A DNA stretch of 42,939 nucleotides, taken from an uncultured Spirochaetales bacterium (lineage in GTDB: Bacteria; Spirochaetota; Spirochaetia; Sphaerochaetales; Sphaerochaetaceae). Positions 15,159 through 23,816 of this stretch are shown piece by piece. The stretch lies in assembly GCA_949285145.1 (NCBI GenBank), contig CASDXQ010000023.1, positions 1-42,939 on the forward strand. The letters run 5' to 3'. Position numbers and translations under genes: made by a program. Within the stretch, counting starts at the first letter, position 1; every line of letters begins with the position of its first letter. The notes beneath the pieces are model-generated. The model was not told where the DNA came from. It worked only from the letters and a program-made list of their open reading frames with translations, and did not search any database.

Positions 15159-16169
15159 TCAGGAAGCATTCCTGAGAGAAGCACTTTCATGCGCTTCAAG
15201 CCATGAAGAGGTCCTCAGCGCGACATTCTCCTGAAGATTTCTGAAAAAGAACTGATAATCGTAAAGATGATATACCCCGTCGGGAAACAGTGAGCTGCTG
15301 TAATCGGAAGGGTCGACGTCTGTTACCCTGAGCGTTCCCCTCTCGGGATCAATGTAAGCACCCGTAAGATGGGGCATTTCAGATGTGACTGCACCTGAAT
15401 AATCCGTGAAGCAGGCTCCTTCATTAAGTGCTCTGTCAGCATATGTGCTGTCCGTTTTCCAGTTCAGGGGATTTATTGAAAGAGTCCTCACCCCCTGCGG
15501 CACTATGATTGAAGTGTCAATATTCTCCGCTTCACTGTTGAATGAGATGATCACTCCTGTATCATCATCACTCTCTGCCATCTTCAGATGCGGGTATTTT
15601 TCAAGATCCTCTTCTGTCACCTTCCATCCTATGCAGTAGGCTGCAATGAGCCGGTCCAGAAGATCCTCATCATCAAAGTATTCTTCAAGCAGCATCAGCG
15701 CAAGCTGTGCACCCTGCGAAAATCCGGCAAGGATGAACGGACGTCCGTCATTCAGGTTGTTGATGTAGTAGAGGAAGGCATCTTCAACATCACAATAGGC
15801 AGTTTCGAGATGTCTGCCCTCTTCAGCAATCATCTTTTCGTATACAGGGAAAGTCATCTGCCTGTAGAAAGGGGCATACATCACAGTCACATCTTCATAT
15901 ATTCCCCTCTCCATATTCAGCGCACCGGTGAAACTTGCCCTGAGCTCCTCATCGGAAACATCCATGTTCAGGTTGCCTTCGCTGCCCATATCGACAGTCG
16001 GGCAGATCAGAAAGAGATCGGCAGGCCTGTCATCCCCCTCGGCAAAGTACGCCCATGAGGAGGGAGCTGAATAATCGATTTCCCCGATGCTCTCAGCGGA
16101 TGCACAGGAAACAGCAATGATCAAAAACAGCATCACCGGTAAAAAAATATTCCTGATTGTTTTTCCCAT
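15159..16169 (-). CDS. DUF3089-family alpha/beta hydrolase, secreted
   Basis: 336 residues. It starts with MGKTIRNIFLPVMLFLIIAVSCASA, a signal peptide containing a possible lipobox (AVSC) and followed by ESIGEIDYSAPSSWAYF. The nucleophile elbow is GFSQGAQ (GxSxG) in PFILAGFSQGAQLALML. DUF3089 proteins are alpha/beta hydrolases of unknown substrate that share ADLFLICPTVDMG-like and YAPFYRQ stretches, both present. The ATG at 16169 has GGGAGG seven bases upstream; an in-frame start at 16193 lies in a terminator T-run and is rejected. The gene lies just downstream of the amino-acid ABC terminator and probably relies on read-through. Confidence 0.82.
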   Translation of the reverse strand: MGKTIRNIFLPVMLFLIIAVSCASAESIGEIDYSAPSSWAYFAEGDDRPADLFLICPTVDMGSEGNLNMDVSDEELRASFTGALNMERGIYEDVTVMYAPFYRQMTFPVYEKMIAEEGRHLETAYCDVEDAFLYYINNLNDGRPFILAGFSQGAQLALMLLEEYFDDEDLLDRLIAAYCIGWKVTEEDLEKYPHLKMAESDDDTGVIISFNSEAENIDTSIIVPQGVRTLSINPLNWKTDSTYADRALNEGACFTDYSGAVTSEMPHLTGAYIDPERGTLRVTDVDPSDYSSSLFPDGVYHLYDYQFFFRNLQENVALRTSSWLEAHESASLRNAS

Positions 16170-16192
16170 CTGTATACCTCCCTCATACCTCA

Positions 16193-16226
16193 AAAAAACA
16201 GGAAGTGCCGCAAAAACAGCACTTCC
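16193..16226 (-). terminator. Terminator of the amino-acid ABC operon
   Basis: Minus strand: GGAAGTGC, a 10-base loop, GCACTTCC, then TGTTTTTTTG. It lies between the binding-protein stop and the DUF3089 start. Only about 23 bases remain before the next ATG, too few for a separate promoter. Confidence 0.85.
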
Positions 16227-16234
16227 ATCTCACA

Positions 16235-17038
16235 TCAGTTTTCCGATGAGATATCGAAACCGAAATACTTTTCCGATATCTTTCTGAGTTTTCCTTCCTG
16301 TCTCATATTCTCAATCGCTTCATTCACCGCAGCAAGGAAGGATGCGTTGTCCTCTCCCTTTCTTACAGGAATGGAAACTTGTGAGGCATCCTCGGTAAGG
16401 GCAGCAATTTTTATGGGCGCATCCGGATGGGCCTTCATATAGTCATAGAAAGTAACTTCGGCATTCAGTGTGGCATCAACACGTCCGGCTCTCAGCAGTT
16501 CGATGGTCTGTGCAAGATCATCGACTCCGGTTGCGGTGGCACCATAGCTTTCCGCAAGGGCTGCATATGTGCTTGCCAGTGTATTTGCTGTGGTTTTGCC
16601 GTCAAGATCCTCAAAGGAAGTTATTTCATCGTTTCCATCCTGCACGATTATCGCCGTGCGGATGTAGCCGTAGGGAACGGAGAAATCATAAGTCTCTTCT
16701 CTTTCCGATGTGACCTCGACACCGTTTGCAACAATATCGTAGCGCCGGGAGTTAAGACCTGCGAAAAGGCCGTCCCACTCGCCTTCGACGAACTGAACAT
16801 CAACACCGAGATAATCGGCAATTCCCTGTGCGACCTCAATGTCATAGCCGACAAGCTCGTCATTCTCGTCATGGAATGTCCATGGAGCCCATGTGCCTTC
16901 AGTCGCAACTATCATGTACCCTCTCTCCTGAATGCGGGAAAGAAGATCTCCCTCCTGCGTGCTTTCATCCCGGCTGCAGGAAACAAGTGCAAGACACACA
17001 AAAAGCATAACGCTGATTATTTTTATTATTCTCTTCAT
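16235..17038 (-). CDS. Polar amino-acid ABC transporter substrate-binding lipoprotein
   Basis: 267-residue family 3 solute-binding protein. The signal peptide MKRIIKIISVMLFVCLALVSC ends in a lipobox (LVSC, Cys21), so this one is lipid-anchored, unlike the sugar-binding proteins here. Core features are YMIVATEGTWAPWTFHDENDELVGYDIEVAQGIADYLGV and WDGLFAGLNSRRYDIVANGVEVTSEREETYDFSVPY, typical of cystine/polar amino-acid binders. Third gene of the permease-ATPase-binding protein operon, overlapping the ATPase by ATGA. The exact amino acid is not deducible. Confidence 0.92.
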   Translation of the reverse strand: MKRIIKIISVMLFVCLALVSCSRDESTQEGDLLSRIQERGYMIVATEGTWAPWTFHDENDELVGYDIEVAQGIADYLGVDVQFVEGEWDGLFAGLNSRRYDIVANGVEVTSEREETYDFSVPYGYIRTAIIVQDGNDEITSFEDLDGKTTANTLASTYAALAESYGATATGVDDLAQTIELLRAGRVDATLNAEVTFYDYMKAHPDAPIKIAALTEDASQVSIPVRKGEDNASFLAAVNEAIENMRQEGKLRKISEKYFGFDISSEN

Positions 17039-17775
17039 ACTCTCTCCAATGAAAGGAAATCACGGACCCTGGCCTCCTTCGGATTTGAGAAGAACTCATC
17101 CGCATTTCCCTTTTCTATCACAACGCCGTGATCCAGGAACACAACCTGTTTTGAAACACTTCTGGCCAGTTCCATTGAATGGGTCACCACAAGCATGGTC
17201 ATTCCCTCATCTGCAAGCATCTTCATTATCGAGATGACCTCCGCCGCAAGTTCGGGATCAAGCGCGCTGGTGGGCTCATCAAAATAAACGATTTCGGGGT
17301 TGGATGCAATAGCCCTTGCAATCGCAACCCTCTGCTGCTGTCCCCCTGAAAGCTCAGAAGGATAATGCGAGGCAAGCGACGCGCTGATTCCAACCTTGCT
17401 GAGCGTGGCATAAGCAATGTCCTCTGCTTCTTTTCTCTCTTTCTTTCTCACAACCACAAGGCCTTCCATCACATTCTCAAGAGCAGTCCTGTTGCGGAAA
17501 AGGTTGAAGTTCTGGAAAACAAAACCTGTCCTTTTTCTCACCTCAGCCTTCTCTTTTCTGGAAATGCTGTGCATATCATACTTTCTGCCGGCGAATTCCA
17601 TAACCCCGCTGTCTGCATTCTCAAGGAAGTTGATGCACCTGAGCAGAGTCGTCTTACCCGCTCCGCTGGGTCCGATGAGGGATACCACATCACCTTTGTT
17701 CACACACAGGCTCACACCTTTGAGGACTTCTGTACCTTCAAATGTCTTATGTACATTCTCAACACTGAGGATCAT
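17035..17775 (-). CDS. Polar amino-acid ABC transporter ATP-binding protein
   Basis: 246-residue ABC ATPase. Walker A is GPSGAGKTTLLRCINFLE, the signature is LSGGQQQRVAIARAI, and Walker B is IVYFDEPTSALDPEL followed by the switch histidine in VVTHSMELA. It is full length for the GlnQ/TcyN class. The ATG at 17775 is chosen because GGGAGG lies eight bases upstream and the codon overlaps the permease stop as ATGA. It powers the permease encoded just upstream. Confidence 0.95.
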   Translation of the reverse strand: MILSVENVHKTFEGTEVLKGVSLCVNKGDVVSLIGPSGAGKTTLLRCINFLENADSGVMEFAGRKYDMHSISRKEKAEVRKRTGFVFQNFNLFRNRTALENVMEGLVVVRKKERKEAEDIAYATLSKVGISASLASHYPSELSGGQQQRVAIARAIASNPEIVYFDEPTSALDPELAAEVISIMKMLADEGMTMLVVTHSMELARSVSKQVVFLDHGVVIEKGNADEFFSNPKEARVRDFLSLERV

Positions 17776-18437
17776 ATTCTGTACCTCCCGAGTTTCTTCT
17801 CTCCCCACCTCTCAATACGTGTGAACACCGTACAGAAAACAAGGTATATGACACCCACCTCGATATACAGGATGAGAGGTTCATATGTACGTGCGACTAT
17901 CCTCTGTGTAGCCATGAACATTTCAGTCACCGTTATGTTGGCGGCAAGGGATGTATCCTTGATCATTGAAATCACGGAATTGCCCAGAGACGGGAATGCT
18001 ATCCTCAGAGCCTGCGGAAGCAGGATGCGCCGCATGATCTGCATATAGGACATACCTATGCATTCCCCTGCCTCCATCTGTCCGGAAGGCACGGCTTCCA
18101 GCCCTGCCCTTATCGTTTCGGCACAGTATGCGCCTTCGTTTATCGAAAAGACTATTACCGCAGCAGGAAAAGGATCAAGCAGAACACCTATGCTTGGAAG
18201 ACCGTAAAAGACGACAAAAAGCTGCACCAGCAGCGGCGTGCCTCTTATGACCCATACATAGAATCTCGTGATTTCCTTAAGGACCTTCACATCCGCAAAC
18301 TGTATAAGAGCAACCGCGATTGCGATCACAAGGGCAAAAGCGAAAGAGATCACAGTAAGCGGGATGGTTGCCGTGAGGCCGGGTATCAGGATATTGAAAA
18401 ATGAGTCGGTTACCAACTCAATGATGCGTTCACTCAT
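17772..18437 (-). CDS. Polar amino-acid ABC transporter permease (HisM/TcyB type)
   Basis: 221-residue permease with about five helices. Its first helix follows a short leader (MSERIIELVTDSFFNILIPGLTATIPLTVISFAFAL). RFYVWVIRGTPLLVQLFVVFYGLP and the coupling loop EAGECIGMSYMQIMRRILLPQALRIAFPSLGNSVISMIKDTSL are diagnostic. The ATG at 18437 is preferred over an in-frame ATG at 18455, which lacks a ribosome site; GGGAG lies between the two. It is the first gene of the operon. Confidence 0.93.
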   Translation of the reverse strand: MSERIIELVTDSFFNILIPGLTATIPLTVISFAFALVIAIAVALIQFADVKVLKEITRFYVWVIRGTPLLVQLFVVFYGLPSIGVLLDPFPAAVIVFSINEGAYCAETIRAGLEAVPSGQMEAGECIGMSYMQIMRRILLPQALRIAFPSLGNSVISMIKDTSLAANITVTEMFMATQRIVARTYEPLILYIEVGVIYLVFCTVFTRIERWGEKKLGRYRI

Positions 18438-18466
18438 TGAACATGCTTCTCCCATTAACTCATCTA

Positions 18467-18529
18467 TATATACTGAAAAACTTAGCCAAAAACAATATAA
18501 AAGAAATGTTAATTTCTGACATTATGTCA
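18467..18529 (-). promoter_or_regulatory. Promoter of amino-acid ABC operon with an upstream dyad
   Basis: Minus strand: TTGTTT (18495-18490), 17 bases, TATATA (18472-18467), then a GGGAG site and the ATG. Upstream of the -35, TGACATTATGTCA (18517-18529) is a perfect 6+1+6 inverted repeat, about 57-69 bases before the expected start point, a position usual for an activator. Confidence 0.5.
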
Positions 18530-18575
18530 ATATTGAGAATCAGCTATCCCGGACAAGATGACATAGGAATTCCGG

Positions 18576-19937
18576 TCATGAAAACAAAAGAGGAACCATG
18601 TACGGAGGATACTTATCCATTTCATCTGAAAATGAACAGTTTTTTGGATGAATTATTATAGATTTTGCAATCCTTATCTTGAAACGGTTCTTAAATGCAT
18701 CCAGAGATGTTGTCGTGTAGTTTTTTGATGATTTCACTTCAACAGGGAATATTTTGAAATTCAGCTTGCTTTCATTGGAAAGCAGGAAGTCGATTTCAAT
18801 ATCATTTCTTTTCTTCTCGGTGCTGTAGTGCGTATAGTAATACAGCTTTCTCCCTTTCGCCGTAATCATTTGTGCTATGACGTTTTCATAGAGCATACCC
18901 TCGTTAAGGGAAAGTTTACCGTTCATTATTGCATTATAGAGAGTGTTGTCAGATAGTTCGTTCTCCGAAAAAGCAAGGCTTACAAGCAGACCCGTATCGC
19001 ACAGATAAGCTTTCACCCTGCTTTCATCAATATTAAGTGCAAACCCCACAGAAGGGTCATTACACAAGTAGCAGAGATTGCATATCATGGAATCTTCAAG
19101 CCAGTACAGCGGTTCGTCATATTTGCTGAATCTTCCATTATCGTCAATCTCGGAGAGGACTATCCGTTTCTCATGTTTTGACAGTGCTGCCGGAATATGT
19201 TCGAAAACCGCTGAGACTTTTGAACTGTATTTCTTTGCAGCTTTTCTGATGTCATCACGGTAAAGATTGAGAATGTTCCTTTTTTCTATGTCTGCTGCAT
19301 TAAAATCTCTGTGATTGGAGAAAAAGGCATTCACAGCCTGCGGCATCCCTCCTACCAGCATATATTCACGGAAGATTCTCATGGCCATTTCATGAACCGT
19401 TCTGTCAGGGACTGTTCTCTTCTGGTAGCAATCACTGATATGGTTCCACAGGTTTTCCGCTCCTTCAGCCCAGATGAACTCTTCGAAATCCATAGGATAC
19501 ATTCTTATTTTCTCTTCTTCGGATGGTATGACTATGTTTTCGACATTTTCTTTTATTGAAATGAGAGATCCGGTTGAAATGATGTCATAGCGTCCATCCT
19601 TGACAAGATACTTCGTAGATTCTCTTGCCTTTGGGAATCTCTGGACCTCATCGAAGATTATAAGGGATTTTCGAGGGTACATCCTGACAGGGAAATTAAT
19701 CAGAAGGTTCTGGTAAAAGAGATCAATATCGTAAAGATATTCAAAGGCATCAAGGATTCTCTTCGATGCGTTTGCAAAGTCAATAATGATGTAAGATTTA
19801 TATTCATTACGTGCAAATGATTCGGCAACTGTGGATTTCCCGACCCTTCTTGCTCCTTCTATCAGGACAGAGGTGCGGCCGCCTGATCTTTTTTTCCATT
19901 TTAGCAGTTTATCATAAACTTTTCGCTTGAATTCCAT
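18576..19937 (-). CDS. AAA ATPase with DUF4143 C-terminal domain
   Basis: 453 residues. Walker A is GARRVGKS at 28-35 and Walker B is SLIIFDEVQRFP. This is the AAA_14/DUF4143 family found in many anaerobes and archaea. The C-terminal part has DIEIDFLLSNESK...FPVEVKSSKN, a D...ExK pattern like that of PD-(D/E)XK nucleases, usual in DUF4143. The cellular role of this family is not established. The ATG at 19937 has AGGA five bases upstream. The promoter region holds three exact-period 34-bp repeats. It is flanked by the amino-acid ABC operon and a methyltransferase with no clear functional link. Confidence 0.88.
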   Translation of the reverse strand: MEFKRKVYDKLLKWKKRSGGRTSVLIEGARRVGKSTVAESFARNEYKSYIIIDFANASKRILDAFEYLYDIDLFYQNLLINFPVRMYPRKSLIIFDEVQRFPKARESTKYLVKDGRYDIISTGSLISIKENVENIVIPSEEEKIRMYPMDFEEFIWAEGAENLWNHISDCYQKRTVPDRTVHEMAMRIFREYMLVGGMPQAVNAFFSNHRDFNAADIEKRNILNLYRDDIRKAAKKYSSKVSAVFEHIPAALSKHEKRIVLSEIDDNGRFSKYDEPLYWLEDSMICNLCYLCNDPSVGFALNIDESRVKAYLCDTGLLVSLAFSENELSDNTLYNAIMNGKLSLNEGMLYENVIAQMITAKGRKLYYYTHYSTEKKRNDIEIDFLLSNESKLNFKIFPVEVKSSKNYTTTSLDAFKNRFKIRIAKSIIIHPKNCSFSDEMDKYPPYMVPLLFS

Positions 19938-19978
19938 GCTTATCCTGTAATTCTCCGTATTTGAAGTATATAGGATCA

Positions 19979-20064
19979 CACGCAATAAGCAAAGTATTTT
20001 TTCTTAAAAACATACACAATACGCAGAGTATTTTTTTCTAAGAACCTACACAACACGCAAAGTA
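19979..20064 (-). repeat. Three tandem 34-bp imperfect repeats upstream of the DUF4143 ATPase gene
   Basis: Eighteen-base cores start at exactly 19979, 20013 and 20047. On the plus strand they read CACGCAATAAGCAAAGTA, TACACAATACGCAGAGTA and TACACAACACGCAAAGTA, the first two separated from the next by A/T-rich TTTTTTCTTAAAAA-type linkers. Read on the gene's strand, the core TACTTTGC of the gene-proximal copy falls where the -35 of a TATATA box (19972-19967) should be, so these look like iterated regulator sites. Confidence 0.8.
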
Positions 20065-20068
20065 AATT

Positions 20069-20815
20069 CTATTTTTTGACTGTTCTCACTGCCATGAAGG
20101 AAGGGATGTTCAGCTCATGCAGCAGTCCGTATCCGTTGGTATCCTCATAGACATCAGTCAGAGTGAATCCAGCACGAATGAGTCCTCCTATCTGCTCTGA
20201 GAAGGAATGTGAGAACTGAAATCCGTCTTTCTCCTTATACAGTTCAGGATTCTCAAGAGGACTGAACGGAAGAGAGTGCACAATACGGCCTTCATCCTCA
20301 GGATCACTGATGTAGTTGACATCACTCTCAAGAGCAGTCATCATCACTCCGTTTCTCTTCAGCACACGGCTGCATTCAAGGAAAAGCGGTTCAACTTTCT
20401 CAATGTAGCACAGCGAAGGCGGGTTGAAGATCATGTCAAAGCTCTCATCCTCAAACGGGAGCGGCTTCGACATGTCGGCCTTGACGATATCAACATCGTA
20501 GCCTTCCCGCTTTGCGACCATGCGTTCAGCTTCAAGCTGGTCATCGTTGTAATCCAGCACTGTGCATATGGCACCGAGTGCGCTGAATACAGGAATCTGC
20601 TGTCCTCCGCCGGATGCGAGGCCGAGGATTCTCACGCCTTCAAGCGACTGGGGAAACCATGAATGGGGAACCGTCTTTACAGGAGTGAGGAAAACATCCC
20701 ATATACCATTCCTTGCATCATGGCAGACACTGCTGTCCACAGGAACTCCCCACTTCCAGCCATCTTCCTTGATCCATTTTGATATAGTCCTCGCATTCAC
20801 ATCCTGATACAACAT
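20069..20815 (-). CDS. Class I SAM-dependent methyltransferase
   Basis: 248 residues. The SAM-binding motif I is ILGLASGGGQQIP, motif II is ICTVLDYNDDQLE, and KADMSKPLPFEDESFDMIFNPPSLCYIE covers motif III and the post-strand region of the Methyltransf_11 type. The substrate is unknown. The ATG at 20815 is used because GAGG lies five bases before it; a GTG six bases earlier has none. The start overlaps the end of a degenerate small gene. It probably ends just before the 34-bp repeats; I see no clear terminator. Confidence 0.9.
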   Translation of the reverse strand: MLYQDVNARTISKWIKEDGWKWGVPVDSSVCHDARNGIWDVFLTPVKTVPHSWFPQSLEGVRILGLASGGGQQIPVFSALGAICTVLDYNDDQLEAERMVAKREGYDVDIVKADMSKPLPFEDESFDMIFNPPSLCYIEKVEPLFLECSRVLKRNGVMMTALESDVNYISDPEDEGRIVHSLPFSPLENPELYKEKDGFQFSHSFSEQIGGLIRAGFTLTDVYEDTNGYGLLHELNIPSFMAVRTVKK

Positions 20816-21040
20816 GAACACCTCGCTTCATTCATGAAGGCTGAATCTGCTTTACATCTGCTATTCTTTCTTCTGATGTCCAGAAGAGAGAAAACACCGT
20901 GGTAGATTTCATCTTCATCTTCAACATCGATCATAAGCCATTTCTGTCCGTTTCCAGAAGGTGTTTTGAGATATATTTGAGACATAATCTGAAAGCTCAT
21001 CAATTGAGGGGCACCTTGTATTATCTTCAATTACCGTCAT
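20797..21040 (-). pseudogene. Probable decayed small gene (DUF3788-like remnant)
   Basis: A good start (GAGG six bases before the ATG at 21040) opens MTVIEDNTRCPSIDELSDYVSNISQNTFW, then stops after 39 codons. A second frame across the same region carries QKWLMIDVEDEDEIYHGVFSLLDIRRK. This resembles the conserved end of short cytoplasmic proteins such as DUF3788, in which a WL...V.D.....LL.IRRK pattern occurs. Together they look like the two ends of one gene that has lost its middle and its frame. Neither half is convincing alone. The identification is tentative. Confidence 0.35.
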
Positions 21041-21072
21041 ACATTTCCTCTCTGAACATAGACGAAATTATT

Positions 21073-22305
21073 CTACCGTTTCCTGCCGTATTTTCTTTCT
21101 CTGTCATCACGATGCTTTCCTTTTCCTGCGAAAGACCTTCCTGCTTCATCATTCTCCGGCGCCTTCGTAAGCAATGCAACGCTTTCAACATGACTTGTAC
21201 GGGGAAACATGTCCACGCCCTGAATGCGTCTCACATAATAAGAGCCGAAATTCTTCAGATACCTTATATCCCGTGCCTGAGTCTCAGGATTGCAGCTTAT
21301 ATAGACAATCTTTTCAGGCCCCATTTTTATCAAAGAAGAGAGGAATCGCTCATCGCAGCCGCTGCGGGGAGGATCGAGGAAGGCAGCATCGAACTTCACT
21401 CCCTTCTTCGCAGCCTCCTTGCAGAAAAGGGAGGCATCAGCAGATACGAAATCGACATTCTCTATACCGTTGAGACGGGCATTTTCCTTTGCGATTTCCA
21501 CGGCGGCACTGTTTTCCTCAACTGCGATCACCCTGCCCGCCTTTCCTGAGGCGATCAGGGCGATTGTCCCTGTTCCGCTGTAGGCATCAAGCACTCTTTC
21601 CTTCCCTCTGAGTCCTGCCATTCTCATCGCGGTCTCATAAAGGACTTCCGTCTGGCTTCTGTTGATCTGAAAGAACGAAGACGGAGTTATCCTGAAATGA
21701 AGGGTGCAGATTTCATCTTCAATGTAACCGTCACCGTAAAGGATCCTGATATCATTATCAGAGAGGACCATGCTGGTCTTCTCATCATTCAGCTGCCAGG
21801 CAACTGTCTTTACTTCAGGATGCTTCTGAACAAGCGCACATGCGAATTCCTTTTTCCTTCTGAAGCGGTCAGTGCCGAAAACAAGGGTCACCATCACCTC
21901 ATTCCTGTTGTGGGCATGACGCAGCAGCACGTGTCTCAGGTCCCCTGTCCTCCGGTCTTCATCATAAGGAGCCAGGGAGAAACTTTTCATGAGGGAGCGC
22001 ACCGAGGCAAGGATTGAGGATGCACCTTCAAACTCAAGGCGGCAGCCCCTCAGTTCAATGACATGGTGCGTGCCTTTTATGTAAAGTCCGCTGACAATCC
22101 TGCCGTTTCTCTCTCCTATGACAGCCTGCACCTTGTCACGGTAGTGCTCCACGGATCGGCACGGTATGACTTCAGGCACATCAATGTAGAAAAACAGTTT
22201 CTTCAGATAGTCTCTCTTGAGCTTAAGCTCAATGGAATACGGCAGATTGGCATAATCGCAGCCGCCGCATCGGCTGCCCAGCGGGCACCATGTCTTTTCC
22301 TTCAA
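21073..22305 (-). CDS. RNA (uracil-5-)-methyltransferase, RlmD/TrmA family
   Basis: 410 residues. An N-terminal cysteine cluster (CPLGSRCGGCDY, residues 7-18) supplies ligands for the 4Fe-4S centre of RlmD-type enzymes; the usual TRAM domain before it is absent. Catalytic-domain motifs are FFQINRSQTEVLYETAM, VLDAYSGTGTIAL (SAM site), FLDPPRSGCD and the nucleophile region YISCNPETQARD. It methylates uracil C5 in 23S rRNA or tRNA using SAM; which position is not deducible. The start overlaps the MATE stop as ATGA, so the two genes are coupled. The C-terminus has a basic tail. Confidence 0.92.
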   Translation of the reverse strand: MKEKTWCPLGSRCGGCDYANLPYSIELKLKRDYLKKLFFYIDVPEVIPCRSVEHYRDKVQAVIGERNGRIVSGLYIKGTHHVIELRGCRLEFEGASSILASVRSLMKSFSLAPYDEDRRTGDLRHVLLRHAHNRNEVMVTLVFGTDRFRRKKEFACALVQKHPEVKTVAWQLNDEKTSMVLSDNDIRILYGDGYIEDEICTLHFRITPSSFFQINRSQTEVLYETAMRMAGLRGKERVLDAYSGTGTIALIASGKAGRVIAVEENSAAVEIAKENARLNGIENVDFVSADASLFCKEAAKKGVKFDAAFLDPPRSGCDERFLSSLIKMGPEKIVYISCNPETQARDIRYLKNFGSYYVRRIQGVDMFPRTSHVESVALLTKAPENDEAGRSFAGKGKHRDDRERKYGRKR

Positions 22306-23678
22306 ATTCTCTTATCCCCCTTGTCCATTGAAGAGAGTACTTTCCTGAACTGGATAAAGAACAGGACGCCGGTGAATGTCACGGCAAGAGTATCGGCAAC
22401 GGGTTCTGCAAGATAGACGGCCATTGTCTGATTACCCCTGAAAATGAATGGAAGAATGAGTATGAGCGGCATGAGGAGCACGAACTTCCTCCTCACCGCG
22501 ACTATAATCGAGCTTTTCGCGTTTCCTATGCTTGTGAACGTCATCTGGCAGGCGATCTGGATACCGAAAAGGAATGTTGCCGCCATGTACAGCCGCAGCG
22601 CAGGAGCGGTAAAAGCCTTGAGTGCCTCATCCGATGTGAACATCGAAGCAAAGGCGGACGGAAAGAGTTCAACAAGCAGCCACAGGAGACAGGAGAAGAA
22701 CAGGGACGCCTTGAGAAGGGAGAAGTAAGCCGCTTTCACCCTGTCCCGGTTACCGGCTCCGTAGTTGTAGCTTATGATCGGCTGTGCTCCCTGTCCAAGT
22801 CCCTGCAGAGGCAGCATGGCGAACTGCATTACGGACGAGAGGATCGTCATTGCCCCGACAGCTATATCGCCTCCGTAGTTCTGCAATGATGCATTGTAGC
22901 AGACATTGATCACGCTTTCGCTTGCCTGCATTATGAAGGTGGCAAGACCGAGGGAAAGGGATGGCAGCAGTATGTTTTTCTCAATGCGGAAATAGCGCTT
23001 TCTTATCTTCAGCTGTGTTTGCTTTCCCACAAGAAACGAGACAACCCACACTGTCGAGACAGCCTGGCTTATCACCGTCGCGAGGGCGGCTCCCCTGACT
23101 CCCATGCCGAAAGCGAAAATGAAAACCGGATCCAGGATGATATTGCACACAGCCCCGATAAGAACGGAAAGCATGGCTGTTTTCGCAAATCCCTGTGCCG
23201 TGATGAATGCATTCATTCCCAGCGTGAGCTGAACGAATATTGTTCCCGCCGCATATATGTTCATGTAATCAACAGCATAGGAGATTGTGTTCTCGCTCGC
23301 ACCGAACATCATCAGAAGAGGCCGGTTGAAAAGAAGCAGAAATACGGTGAGGATCACGGAGACAATTATCTGGGTGACAAAACAGTTTGAAAGCGTCTTC
23401 TCAGCCTTTTCCGTGTTCTGCTGTCCCATGAAGATCGATGCACGGGGCGCTCCTCCGTTGCTGACCAGTGCGGCAAATGCCGAAACGATCAGTATGATCG
23501 GCATGCAGACACCGACTCCGGTAAGTGCCAGAGCCCCGTCTACGGGAATATGGCCGATGTAGATCCTGTCGACTATGTTGTAAAGCATGTTTATCAGCTG
23601 TGCGGCAACCGTCGGCAGCGCAAGTTTCAGCAGAAGCTTTCCAACCGGCTCAGTCGCAAGAAATTTTCTGTCTTCCAT
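22302..23678 (-). CDS. MATE-family efflux transporter
   Basis: 458-residue cation-coupled exporter with about 12 helices. It opens MEDRKFLATEPVGKLLLKLALPTVAAQLINMLYNIVDRIYIGHI, the classic MATE N-terminus, and repeats the pattern in its second half (QGLGQGAQPIISYNYGAGNRDRVK). GGAG lies five bases before the ATG. It overlaps the RNA methyltransferase gene downstream by four bases. The substrate cannot be predicted. Confidence 0.93.
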   Translation of the reverse strand: MEDRKFLATEPVGKLLLKLALPTVAAQLINMLYNIVDRIYIGHIPVDGALALTGVGVCMPIILIVSAFAALVSNGGAPRASIFMGQQNTEKAEKTLSNCFVTQIIVSVILTVFLLLFNRPLLMMFGASENTISYAVDYMNIYAAGTIFVQLTLGMNAFITAQGFAKTAMLSVLIGAVCNIILDPVFIFAFGMGVRGAALATVISQAVSTVWVVSFLVGKQTQLKIRKRYFRIEKNILLPSLSLGLATFIMQASESVINVCYNASLQNYGGDIAVGAMTILSSVMQFAMLPLQGLGQGAQPIISYNYGAGNRDRVKAAYFSLLKASLFFSCLLWLLVELFPSAFASMFTSDEALKAFTAPALRLYMAATFLFGIQIACQMTFTSIGNAKSSIIVAVRRKFVLLMPLILILPFIFRGNQTMAVYLAEPVADTLAVTFTGVLFFIQFRKVLSSMDKGDKRI

Positions 23679-23816
23679 TTTTTCTCCATTATTCTCTGCA
23701 GGGCCGCAATGAAACGGGTCCCATCAGTTAAAAAAACCGAATTAATTCATCTTCGTCAAGTTTACCCCGGATGAAAAGATGCACCAGTCCTGCTAGAATT
23801 CCACTGAGGTGCACAG

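Noticed and set aside
16427..17131. A 234-codon plus-strand open frame
   Set aside because: Antisense to the amino-acid-binding lipoprotein gene, with no recognisable domain or start site.
19979..20064. Possible CRISPR array
   Set aside because: The 34-bp units follow each other with A/T linkers that are also similar; there are no distinct spacers, only three units and no cas genes.
20899..21549. A 216-codon plus-strand open frame
   Set aside because: Mostly antisense to the RNA uracil methyltransferase gene, which is certain from its motifs.
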